The position numbers were made by a program, and so were the translations under genes. From assembly GCA_022457155.1 (NCBI GenBank), contig JAJGOT010000217.1, positions 687,001 to 751,000 on the forward strand: a stretch of 64,000 nucleotides of DNA, given 5' to 3'. The DNA is from Cladopsammia gracilis. Lineage: Eukaryota; Cnidaria; Anthozoa; Scleractinia; Dendrophylliidae. Positions 44,944-58,157 of this stretch are shown here, piece by piece (the stretch's first letter is position 1; every line of letters starts with the position of its first letter). The notes under the pieces are model-generated. The model had not been told where the DNA came from. It did no database searches and saw nothing but the letters and a program-made list of their open reading frames with translations.

Positions 44944-47900
44944 GGGTGTGGGGGATTTTTGAAAAAATATATCCTACAGTGCAATGTAACAGTAAAAGCA
45001 AAACAGAGAGAGAACAGACAAGATAACCCACCTCCTTTAGAAATCTAATGGTTTTCCCTTTATTGATACAATTAACTTTATAGGTAACAAACCTCATTAT
45101 CACATGTTAAAAACAATGAATTATGACTAGCAGTAATCACAGATTATGCAGACGAGTTCGAAGGAATTTCTGGTGGAAATGAGCCCCTGAAAAAAACCAA
45201 TAGGGGCGGCCATTTGAAAGACCGTCTACCAAAAAATCTCAAATTTTACTGCACATAAACCACAGGACAACCAACACGAAATTAGGATCGAGTTCTTCGA
45301 ACGCGATAATGGAATTTAAAGGTCGGTGGCTTGAGACGTGGTCTTTGCCCTCATTTTGTTTCCTTACACAAGAAACTTTGCCCCACATTGTCTCTCTTCA
45401 TCCAGGTGTATAAATTGGTACCAATCCAGGGGGGAGAAGCTATAATCCTAGTTGCTTTATGTCACAGAAATGGGGTCATGCTCTGGTCGCCTCATGTGTG
45501 ACAATAATTACCTTTACCTTATGCTAGAAGATTCACAACCCTGCAAAGGGTGTGGCTCTGTTAGTCTATAAGTGTCTTAATATAACACTGACCTCCACAG
45601 GTACATCTGCACTGGCACATGCCTGAACTGGCTGATGTTTCCTCTGTTGATCCACTGTTATCTTGTGTTCCAGAAACAGCTGTCTGTTGAAGATGTGACG
45701 GCAGAAAAGATGGGAGTCCACTTGCAGGCAGCTTCTCATTCCCCTGCTTTACAGGTACTTGTCTAAAAAAGTGCAGCATATGTGGAGTAAATAAACCAGG
45801 GCTTATTTCGTACCAACTAGCTCTTAAATAAGATTCTTGAGAGCATAAAATTGTACTCATTTAGTGTGGCATAACTATAAATGGAACAATAAAAAAGCAC
45901 TACAGAGAAATTCTGTTGAGGTGAACATTAAAGGAATAAGTGCATTTTACAAGGATGGAAATAACGGCTGGTGATCAGTAATTACTGATCAAATTTGCCG
46001 GCCAAAAAAGAAATAAAATAATAAAATTTCACAGGAATCAAACTAAATCTTATCTGGACATTGGACAAATGGGTGTTTGTTTATGGGTGTTGTGGCTTTG
46101 TAAATGGAAAAAATGTGCAGTCAATGTCTCAAATTCAGTTTCTCCTCAAATTCATCCAGTTTCACCAGCATGTTCATGGTATTTGCCTCCAATGAAAGAT
46201 AGCAGTCAAAGACAGATGAGAGATCTTGGGAGCCATTGGCCGGCAAACTTTCTAATGTTTCTAGCAGCTGAGTTTCCATTTCCTTCAGGTTTTCTAGTAA
46301 ATCGAGACGTTGATTGTTGATAAAGTCATCGAAGTTATCCATAATGGTAATGGCGGTGTCTTTAAACAACTCTGGCGTATGTGACTAAAATCGCTGTGCA
46401 ACTTGTACTGCAGATACTCATTCAGAAGAGGCGGGTTCAAAATTGACATTATTTTGAGGTTATGGAATTGGAAGCATGAGAGAAGAAACTTTCGCGGAGA
46501 TTTAACATTTTTTTTTTTTTTTTTTTTTTTTTTTTGCGGAGATTTAACATGGAGATGACACAATTTATTGTACAAAGTACTGTAACTTTATTGATGACGG
46601 TTGACCCAAATTTCTCTAAATAATGGATTATCAATATAACAATAATTGGTGGTTGGGGGAGGGGTGGTTGTCGGTGGAATTAGGGGGACTGGGCGGAAAT
46701 CAACGCTGAGACCCCCGGCTCAATCTGTTTTCCCTTATTTCCATCCCAGTTTTATAAAATACTGACATCCAATTCAGGGAGGGGGGTGATACTCCTAGTC
46801 AGGTGGACGTGGGGAGACTCCCATATGAAAGTGACGGGAGTGATCGTTGTACCTTTTGGGGATTTAAATTCATAGTTTGGTACCATTAAGGGTGCTTGAA
46901 TCGAAAATGACCTTTTCAGATGGTACCTCTTAGGGGTAAAAATTAACGTGAGCAACACCCACACAATGGTACCTACAGTTATTAGGAGTTCCCTTCAAAA
47001 TTGCCAGTGACCACCCCATCAATTTTATACAGGAGTCCTCTGCCGGGGACTCCTAGTTCTGAATTTACCACAAAGAAATTAGGATTCAGGTCATGGTTAA
47101 GCTATAATGGAATTTGACTAACCTGCAAGGATTTCTCCATACAATGAACAGAACAAGTACCACAATGCAGAAAGCACTAATCGTACATCCAATGATGATA
47201 CCAAGCTTTATGTTGAATTCGGGATTATCTTCTAATTCTCCGATTCTGGGATCTTTTGTGCCTGAAGTGCTTGTTCCTTTGTTATGGAAAACAGCAAATA
47301 ATTTTATAATTGTAAAAAATAAAATAATGCTTATAGCCAGATTTTCAGTCATTTAAGATCCACTATTTGATTTGCTTGATGCTAAAAACCTGTTTTATGG
47401 ACATAATAGACCAATATCACGCTAGCATGGCATGAAAATATATTTAATTTAAGGTTACAGTGTACCTTCGGGGGTGTCTCCAGTATAACAGCTCTAGCGT
47501 CTTAAGATTACACTCAATATACCTAAACCCAGATATCAAATTAAAGCTTATAGAGCTGGCTATCTAAATATGGAAACCATTTGGTAATAAAATGAATTGT
47601 CGAATTTTTTACGACGTCTAAATTCGAACGTCCGAATCAGCTTTAAAACGCTATAACTCAAAGCGATTATTATATTTTGCTAATTTGATTTGTTCTTGGG
47701 TTTCCGGACACGAAGCGCTAAAAAAACGTGTCGGCGATTTTCCATATTCAATTGCAGTGAAAAGTTACAGAATATTTTCGGAAAGGGGAGAAAAAAATTG
47801 GAATGATCGCACGGAAATGCCTGTTGACGAAAAAGTTTTCGGAATTAAGAAATTCGCCGACACGTTTTTGTTGATTATATGTTAGCCTAGCTTCTGTCCA

Positions 47901-50900
47901 AATTTAAGGAAAATCGAACAAATTCCCTTTGAGTTGTAGCTCTTTAAAGTGTCCCCAACAAGCGAAAAATTAACTTTGAGAAAACGGCGCTTAAAAAAAC
48001 ATATCGCTTAATAAACAAACTCCGCCCACAAAAGTTATACCGTCATTTCTCCGTCAATTTTCACTATTTTTCGATACTTTTTTTTTTTGGATGAAAGTTC
48101 ATTCTATAAACTTTATTTTAACGCCAAAAAAAAATTTTCAATAAATTTTCGATCTGAAGGTACACTGTAACCTTAATGGGGAAAAGAGTCCAGTATCAAA
48201 TTCAGCACATCAATATTAGTAAAAGTGTAAAGTTTCATAAAGATCGCTCATACACTGACGGAGATATGAACTTTAGAAACTTAGTACTCTGGGCTAATTT
48301 TTACAAAGAAATGTATGGTAAAAACATGAAAACGAGGCTGGATGGGCAATCTATGCCCGTCCACTATACATTTCTTTGTAAAAATGCTCAGTTTCAAAAT
48401 TTCATATCTTCGTCAGTTTGCTAGCAATCTTTACAAAACTTTGTAATTTTACTAATATCGATATGCTGAATTTGATGCTGGGCTCTTTTCCTCAATAAAC
48501 TAAATACATTTTGGTGCCATGCTAGCGTGATATTGGTCCATTACTGCTGAAGTAGAGTAAGAAGAAAAAGGAAACCTGATTCTTCTGTCATACACTGTAT
48601 ACCCCCCCCCCCCCCCAGTACAAGTCAAAGCTATTCAGGGAACATTACACCTAAATCTGAAACCAAAGATCTATTACACTATGCATAAAAATTTGCTTAA
48701 TGCCTTGGTTTCTTCATTTTTATTGACTATCTCTGACATAAATCTGGATTAAAATGTTAAGACTAAGAACAGCTATACAGCCAATTGCGGTGTTGCAACA
48801 ATGAGCATATTATAGGCGACACCTCTTGTTTGAATTTGAAGAGAATGCATCATAAAGCTGCATTACTTTAGACAATGGATTGTAGTGTGTAAGAGAATGA
48901 TGCAGTCCCAGCTGTTAAGTAAGCTAGCAAGCTCTATAATTTTGTATTTGTACATGTAAATGCAAATAATCTTCCAATTACGGATACAAGTATTTCATGA
49001 AAAATTTACTAACCTTGCACACCTGTGGAAATCTTTATTATCTTTGACCACTTTCCTGGAATATGGTCATCATATTCAGCGCGAACTTTGATGTGGTATG
49101 TTGTATACTGGTCTACAGCCATTTTAGTTGTCACAATTCTTGGGAACCTTGGTGAAGTGCTAAGGACAACTGTCTGCATGTTCCATTTGTCTTCTGGGAG
49201 GTCTATGTTGGTTGTAAAGCGAATGGTGAAGCTTGTAACAAGTGCATTAAAGACTCGGGGACATGGCCATGAGAGCTTCACAAGTCTTGGTGACACAAGA
49301 ATGAAACTGACGTTTGGAGGCACTCTGTTGGCTGTAGTGGGAGGTTTAACTATTACTGTGTCGCAAAAGGGCCCATACGCATCTTGATTTGCAGCACGGA
49401 TCTTGACATAAAAAGTTGTGTTTTCTTTAATTCCCACCAACACTTGATAAAAGCTTTTTAAGTAATTGACAGGAAATTCCAAGGGTTTGGTCTTTACCAT
49501 CCATTTTGAATCTGGAAGTGAGTTGTTATATGTGTAAAAAATCTCATAGCTAGTGAGATCACCATTTCGCTTGGCAGGGGCCACCCATGTGATTTTAACA
49601 GATCTGACAGTCTTGTACTCAAATTTTACAGTTCTTGGTGAAGAAGGTCCTGAAACAGAAAACAATCACTGGTGAATAGCTATGTAGCAGTTAAAACCTG
49701 TTAACACATTCTTCTAAGGCTGTGTTCACATTGAACCAGTTCAGTTTGGATCTGTATATTGATGCAGTTTGGGTAAGTGCAGGTATAGTTTGGATCTGTG
49801 TAAGATTTTTACCCGGTACATGTACTGATACAGTAATCGATAATGGATGGACCAGGTGTTTTTTCCCCCAATTTTAGGCTCGAAATTGCACCTGTATCAG
49901 GCGCATTTGCTACTAAAGATTTCGCTTTTGCGAGTAAAATTTGTCTATTAGTCACGATTTTGCGACTGTTTTACAGCCTAGCTAATAAAGGAATTATATT
50001 CAACAGTCTTGTGTCTTACATGTACTTGTAACTGGTAGTTGTAATTTTATCCGAAAATCCTGTGAAATTCACGTTGAATGTTGCTTGACTTAATCGTTGA
50101 TTTCATGCTCCATTAACGCAGTTTCAAAGAAGTATATCACGGGCGTACTTTATGAGACTTTCTCAGAAATTTCTCATTTCTCATTTCCGGTTCCGGTTCC
50201 GGTTCCTTTGCTGTAATTGCGATTTTTTTTTGCGACTAAATTTTATGAATTACTCGCAAATTGCGATCGAGAATTTTTAATTTGCAATTTTGAGCCCTGT
50301 ATAATAAATTTATTTTATTCCTGGTAGGAGAGATGATTTTCACCAGAAAACTAACACATAATACTACATGCAACTGTACTATGCTGAGTACCGTATTTAC
50401 TCGTGTATAAGTCGACCCCCCATTTTCAAGGTAAAAAATCAGATTTTTCATCATTTCTGGTTAAAGAAGTAAAATTTAGACCAAGGAAATTTCTCAAAAC
50501 ATCAATCTTTTCTTCCTAAGAATGTATTGAAAACACGGTGAATTAAAAAAAAAAAAGCTGACGAAAATGTACCGGTAATCGTACGGTGTGAAGTTTATCA
50601 GGACTTGTATAAAACTTAAGCATATACGATCTCTTCGATTTACTAAAGAAGTATTTTATGATATTTGGGAGAATATTGCATTGCATTTAACTAACCCTGA
50701 TCTCAATGTTGAGTTTGAAAGGAGATTTAGATAAGACCAAAGGAATGCCGAAGAACTTCGAAGGATCGCTCGATGAAAACACCGCCATCTTGGAAAACTT
50801 GGTAACCAAGTAACTTGGTTTTTGGTTTGCCAGTTCACTAAGCTACAGTAATCGTTCGATGAAAACGAAAGTTCAGCACCATAAACAGCAGCGAAGCTCT

Positions 50901-53900
50901 AAGAAAAATGGCTGCTCCACAGATCAAAAGCCACAATAGAAATCATCTCTAGTAGGTTTTAGTTTAAACCATTTAACATTTATTTCTTCATACTTTTTTG
51001 TTGACAAAGAATGCGCCGAAAACTGACGAAATTCGAGCACAATTAGAACTGGTTTCGAAAACTCGGTTTTCCTAATGCACTTCAGGCAATTGTTATGCTA
51101 ATTTCTTGGATTGCTTGGTCAGGTATTTGTGTATGACTCGTGTATAAGTCGAGGGCGATTTTTTTGGGCTGAATTTTGGTAATAAAAGGTCGACTTATAC
51201 ACGAGTAAATATGGTACTGTTTATCACATTTTAACTTACCACTTCTTGCTGGAATTGAACATTGTGTCTGTGTTGTACTGATAGAACCTGGAAAGCTGTT
51301 TGTCCCAGCTTCATAATGAGACCGCACGGAAATTGTGTAACTTCTTTTACGAACAAGTCCAAATAAATTGATGTACTCCGCGGGAACTCGTATCTCCACA
51401 GGTTCAGAATTCTCACCATCGCTAAGTTGGTATTTCACTGTGTAGTAAGCTATCCTTTCTGTAGACAGTTCATGTTGCCATGTCAATAGGATTGAACTTG
51501 GACTTGTAACACTACACACCAAATGGATGGGTGGTGGAGGGGGTAGACCATCATTAGGAACAGGAGTAGCATCTGGATCTGCAAACAAGCAGACAAAGTA
51601 GTATCAAGTCTCAACAGAAATGCAAAATGCAAAATACAAAATTACAAGTGTCCATGTAGGAGATAAAGCTGTTACAGTGGGTTTCACATAATTTTTGATG
51701 GACAGGTTACGAAGTTGGATAGTAGACAGCGATCCTTCTGTTAAATCAAACCATTTACTATTTAACAAATAGATTCCATTTGGCCGTGTGTCTGTTCAGT
51801 TATAGATCACAGATGACGTCAAAATGTGGTAAGAACAAAAAAGTGGCACACGAGCCGCAGGCGAGTGTGTCACTGATGTTCTTACCACATTTTGACGTCT
51901 TCTGTGATCTATAACTGAACAGACACACGGCAAAATGGAATCTATTTGTTTTATACAATGAACAGAAAAATATAAAGAGTAAAATTACGAACTTGCCACG
52001 TAGCGCTTCGCTGTTCGAAGATTTGTTCCAGTTTAGGTATTTTTCAAGTCGCCAAGAACACTTTTCGTCTTGGTTTCTTCTTTTTCTTGCTCGTAAAAAG
52101 CTCCTGCTAAACATTTTTCGAAGGCTTTCACTTCCTCAATCCAGAATAATCTCGCAAACATTTTCAAAATTGTGCGCCATGTTGGACAAAACAAAGCAAA
52201 CAATTTTTCTATGACGTCAGCCGTGCGTCTGTACTCTGATAGATCATAGGCAACGACCAATTACAGAGCGCGTAGTATTCAGTTCATTGTATAAAATGAC
52301 ATGATATATATCTCAATGTGTTTGTGCAAAATGTTTCTGAGTTCTCCTTTCTTGGCAACTCAATGTGCATGAGTACAGTGAGTTACCAAGAACCTTGCAA
52401 AAAACAAAAGCAAAGATGGTGCAGTTGCAAAAAAGTTACATGAAATGTTTGCTAGTTTAATACCCTAAATGCTCAGATTAGCACTCCCTTTGAATTAGCC
52501 CCCCCCCAAAAAAAAGCTGAATATATTAAATAAGTGCCCCCCCCCCCCCCCTCAACCCCTCCCCCATGTATCACACATACAGACTTGTGTTTCTACTGAA
52601 AGAGTTTTGTTATTTCAATGTTACAGTTTGCGTTCACTCAAAATAAAGACAATGTCATATGGAGGTTGAAATTTGAAAAATGAAGTGCCCCCTTTGAATT
52701 AGCCCCCCCCCCCCCCCCCCCCCTTCCACTCAGAAAATTACATAAGATGCCTGGGCACTAATCAGGGCATTTACAGTATCTCATTTCATGCAACTAAAAC
52801 AGCAGATTCAGCAGTAATTGTACAACAATATTATTTGTTGTATGAAACAATTTGTAAACAGTGAAATATTGCCCCAAACAAAGTTTCTACAGGTGTATTT
52901 ATACCTCTGTCAGTTGCAGCATGAACTGCTCCAGGCTGACCTAATGTTTTACCATCTGAAGCCATCACCTTGATAAAATAATCACTACCAGAACCTACAG
53001 AGATGAAGCAAAAAGGTTTTATTCTGTGGGTTTTACATGTAAGTACTAGAAATAATACAATAAGAATTAGTATTGATCAAACAAATTCACTAATTGAGAT
53101 TGATGATGATATAACATTGGCTCAATGAACAACATAACAGGCCAGGGCTGGAAAAAAGTAGCTCAGGGAAAATCAGTTTTATGAGATGCATTATATTTGT
53201 CCTGTCTTGCCTATCAAAGTAACTGGGGTTCAAAATAACAACAGGGGGGAAATCCCCGGCCAGGGGTGTAGCTAAGAAAAAACTTAGCAGGCTCATTAAC
53301 AAGCGCAGCCAGTTTTTCTGGCTTGTGCACCTTCAAAATTACCCCAAGGCTTTGTTTTCTAGTAAAATTTCAGCCGTGGTAAGTTCTCTTTCAGCTGGTG
53401 AAATTATCCAGTAGCAAGCTCTTAGCTACATCTCTGCCTGGCCTGTGGCCATTAATGGTAACCCTGCAATCAATTATACATTTCACAAATAATTATTCAT
53501 ACAAAGCATCAGTGACTTCACTAAAAAGTTGAGCATGCACATCTCATAAAAATAAAACATACTACTTACTGAGATTCTTTAAAGAATAGCTCCGTTGTTG
53601 TCTTCCGACAATGAAAGGGCCTTTCTCTGTTTTGCTGCCTTGAAGCTGGACATAAAATAAGTGGTATCCTTGCACTAAATCCTGACCATATTTGGGAGGA
53701 AGCCACTTCACATTCAACATACTTGAGTTTCGTTCTGCTATCCACAAAGTTGGAGCACTTATCACTGTGAAAAAATTAATAAACACTCAACTTAAACCCT
53801 TGCACTCAAGAGTGCCAAAAATCAAAATTCAAGAAAAATCCTAAAAATTCACTTTGTAAAAATTAACATTGAGAAACACATTGTACCATGCAAGAGTAGC

Positions 53901-56900
53901 TAGAGAAGCTACATTTATTTAGCATTCTATTGATACATAGTTTGTCATATTACTTTCGAAACTGGCACATGTACAAAATATTTTACCAAAGGACACCAGC
54001 ACAGGGTTGTCCCTAACAGCCGGCAGCCGGCAGAATTAACCGGCTACTTCGGTCGTTTGTGCCGGCTACTTTTGTGATAAATATACTTTTTTAAAGACAA
54101 ATTATTTGTTTCTTTACTGGTGCTATCCGGCTACTTAGAAATTTTTGCCAGCTACTTGAAAAGTTGTGGACAACCCTGCCAGCAAAGGTTGAGAATACCC
54201 TAACATAATGTAAACCACAATCTTAGTTGCTGAATTTTTTTGTTTGGTTGTCAGCTTGCATGTAGGAATGTTCTGCATGGGTTCATAAATTATTTTCTAT
54301 CTTTTTTGTCATATTTTCTAGTGAAACATAATCATAGAATATATTTTCTCACAAATCTCTTTGAAGTTGTTCAAGAAGCAAGCAACACAGAAACAAGATT
54401 TTTTCTCCGTCGTAAAGTGTCTTTAAGCCAATGGTAGTATTTTGCACTGAAAAATCAGCGAGGTTCTTAAATGCAAACAGTTTCCTCCGAGAAAACAGTG
54501 TAATATATTATCTTACCAACAGTGGAGTGAAGAAGCACTGTTCCATTCAATGGCTTGCTGAGAGGACCTTTGCCTCCTACAGTCTCTGCACGCACTTTGA
54601 TACTGTAAGTTCTTCCCTTAGACAATCCATTTATTGTCCTGTGTAGAATATGGCCAGGAACTTCCAACATACTTGGTAAATGTTGACCAATTACTCCATA
54701 GTTAATGACATATTTAGTTATGATGCCATTTTGATAACCTTTTGGTGGTGGTTGCCATGTGACATCAAGACTCTATTAAGAGAAATGTTCTGATATAAGG
54801 CAAAGCATTGACCTTGTTTCCAAAAAAATTCCTTTGAAATTTTTTTTGTCTTGGCAATCATTTAGGAAATTGTAGTTGTAAAGGAATAATAAGGTACTTG
54901 ACACAAAAAGCTATTTTGACGGGTCCTTGGTGGAAAAGGGAAAAATAAAAAGCTCAAAACATGCCCAGTGTTTGCAAGTACAGGTATGTACTATGGTTTT
55001 AACATAGATGATCCATTTTAAATTTGTCTAATTATTTTGAACACAAAGTGTTCTCTTCAAAATCTTTTTCAAAAAATTGACCCATGTGGAAGGACTTTTA
55101 GGTCCAAACACCCCTCCAGCTGGATTCATGTCTTCAAAGTTTCATAATTTCTACTATGATATTAAAGATATTCATCTGTAGCATAATGGTTTTCAGACAA
55201 TTCTACCTAGGGCAGCAGTTAGTGCAGTGAAAAGAGTGCTTGCCAATCCCATCGGCATCTCCAAGCATAGTGTTTAACTTGCGGTTGTTGTCAGTTCTTG
55301 CCTTGCTCTTAAATAGTTATTCATCACATTCTTTGGTCTCTCTCCACACAAACTAACATTGCATTTTTTGTATACAGCAGGATCTGCATGAAAACCACCT
55401 GTGGGTGGTGTAACCTCCCTCCCTTAATATCAATTATTCAATTTTTTTTACTTGCTACAGCTGTAGTTGCTTTTTATGCTACTATATTACAGTACTACCA
55501 TGTTGCTACAATGAATAGACTTCTATACTTACATCTGGTGTTCTACTGGCAACCTTCACATTCGTGGGAGGTCTGGTTGGACCTGTAAGTGGAGTGAAGA
55601 TTAAGATGAATAGGACATTAACATACACGTCTTCTTATGGTAGTGAATCATTTTGAGTTAAGTTGACTGTATCTTCACATAAACAGGGTTTCAAATCAGC
55701 TCTCGCCCACAAATTAATGCAACTATAATTCACTCTGCGCAATTACAAATTGTATATTACTTATTTTTTCTTGCTAGGAGGCATATCTTGCCTGGTTTGG
55801 CAAGTAGCAATTTTGCATTTTCACTTTGAAGTTAAATTATTATAGTTTATTCTTTTGGGTGAGCGAAAACTAGTCTGGGCAAGCATATCATGCAGGTCAC
55901 TTGCCTCCTTGGCAAGTGCTCTGAGAAGTAAATTTCCAACTTTGACTGAACATGACTGTACACTGTACCTTGTGTGCCATTGATTACAAAAGTACCACAA
56001 ATATGTGGATACATGACCATTCACCCTAGGGCATTGGCATAGTGCTGTTTTTAATCAAATCAAATCAAATCAATTTATTTAAGTGTCAAAGTATTTAGTA
56101 TGCGAGTACTAATTGTGGACACTTTCCAGATCTAATTGGAATTTGGAAGTGTTGGTTTTTGAGGAGAGGGGATAACCGGAGTACCCGGAGAAAAACCTCT
56201 CGGAGCAAGGAGAGAACCAACAACAAACTCAACCCACATATGACGCCGGGCCGGGAATCAAACCCGGGCCACATTGGTGGGAGGCGAGTGCTCTCACCAC
56301 TGCGCCACCCCTGCTCCCCATGTAAAGCAGGTGATTTGCACCAAAGTCAAAAAGAAAATTAGTCATCTTTGTCAAAATGCAACTTAATAATTAACATTGT
56401 TATTGAACAGAACAGTGATGCCTTCTCAATTCAGAACGTACATGTCTAACCAGCAGAATCCATCATTTAAATGACATGTATTTCTGTACAACCAAAATCA
56501 TGCAATGACTAACATGTACATGTATTCCTGATTAACAGATAACTATTTGACTTCTGAACTCTTACATGCACAATGTTGTTGTCAAAGAGTCATCTTAAAG
56601 AAATAAAAAACAAGCGGAGTGCATTATTGAGTTATATAAGCACGTCGGAGCCAAAGGCAAGTGCTTCTCGCACTTCTCGAGTGTTCTCAAAAATCCCCAA
56701 GTGCTAATATATAACTCAACAATGCACAAGGAACAACTTTTTTATTTCTTTTATAAAATAAAAACGGTTATAATGAACCTTATGTCACGCACATGCTTTA
56801 TCGAGTTATAATGAACTTGGTTTAACCAATCATAGCACACGCATTTCCTTGAGCATTTTATAATAAGCTTTAAAACATAAACTAAACTGTTATGTTAACC

Positions 56901-58120
56901 ACATACTGTACTCACAGTGTAAACTTTTATTACATGTTATAAACACTCTTTCAATTGCTTACGATTCAGTATCAAAACTTACTGCTTTGACTTGTCCTCT
57001 GCACAATAATTTTTGAGTCTCTCCCAATCGCTGTGGTGTATGCTTTAACATAGAAGCTGTAATTTGTGAACGGTTGTAGGTTGGGAACTATGTAGCGGTG
57101 AGTGTTACTTCCCAAAACTTCCTGCTTTTCATTGCTGTTTCCACCATCCAGCTTCTTATAATGTACTGTGTATGCACTGATGATAAAGTGCCCGACAGGA
57201 GGACTCCAGCTTATGACAATAGATGATGTGGAATAAGGTAGAGCTACCAAATTGATTGGAGGCCCAGGCTGATCATCTGAATTGAAAAAAAGTTAGCACA
57301 TTTTACCGATGTGCAACAAATGCAGACCACAGAATTGCAGACTTTACTTTTGTGGCGTTTCATTAATTATGTGACTACAGGTCACGCACTAAGTACGATC
57401 TAGATTTCATCTTGTGGATCGCAAGTTTTTGACAGGTTTATGGTTAGCACACAATCCTGAGTTCTCATTGCATTGCATTCAAGCTGCATGTTGCAGACAA
57501 AAATTTTGCCTTATTTCTTCACCAAGCAGACCATTATTTAATTCTTAAGAATAATAATATTGTTTTGAGCAAGTGAAAAGCTGTCAAAAGGGTTTACTGA
57601 AAAATTCACATGAAGAAAATCCTTTAAAGGCTGCTACAATAAGCAGTTTGGTTTACTTTGCAATTATGAGTAGAAAATTAATAGTTTTCTTACCTGATTT
57701 ATGAATAATAACAATGGAAGAGGCTTGAATGCTTCCAGCCTCATTTTGTGCGAAGCACTGGAACATTCCACTATCATTAGAAGTTTTGCTGGATACCAGC
57801 AAGTCAGCCCCTCCTTCATAATAGGTTACTCTTGTTTTTTCATTGGATATAAGCTCATTGCCATTTTTGAGCCATGATATTGTTGGTACAGGTGAACCAG
57901 TGGCTGCACAGTTGAGTAAAATTGGCTTAGAAGTTGTCCACTTGAAACTGGAAGGTTTCGCTTTAAACCTTGGAGGAACTGGAAACAATAATGCATGGCA
58001 AAGTAAGGCAGGAACATGTCAAAGCTTTTAGATTTCTTGTTCTCTTTTGAACAAAAATTAGTTACAATGATTTTAAGGAAAATTACAGTTTCATTCGTAA
58101 TACTTTTCTTTGACAGCATA

Positions 58121-58157
<37 letters not shown>

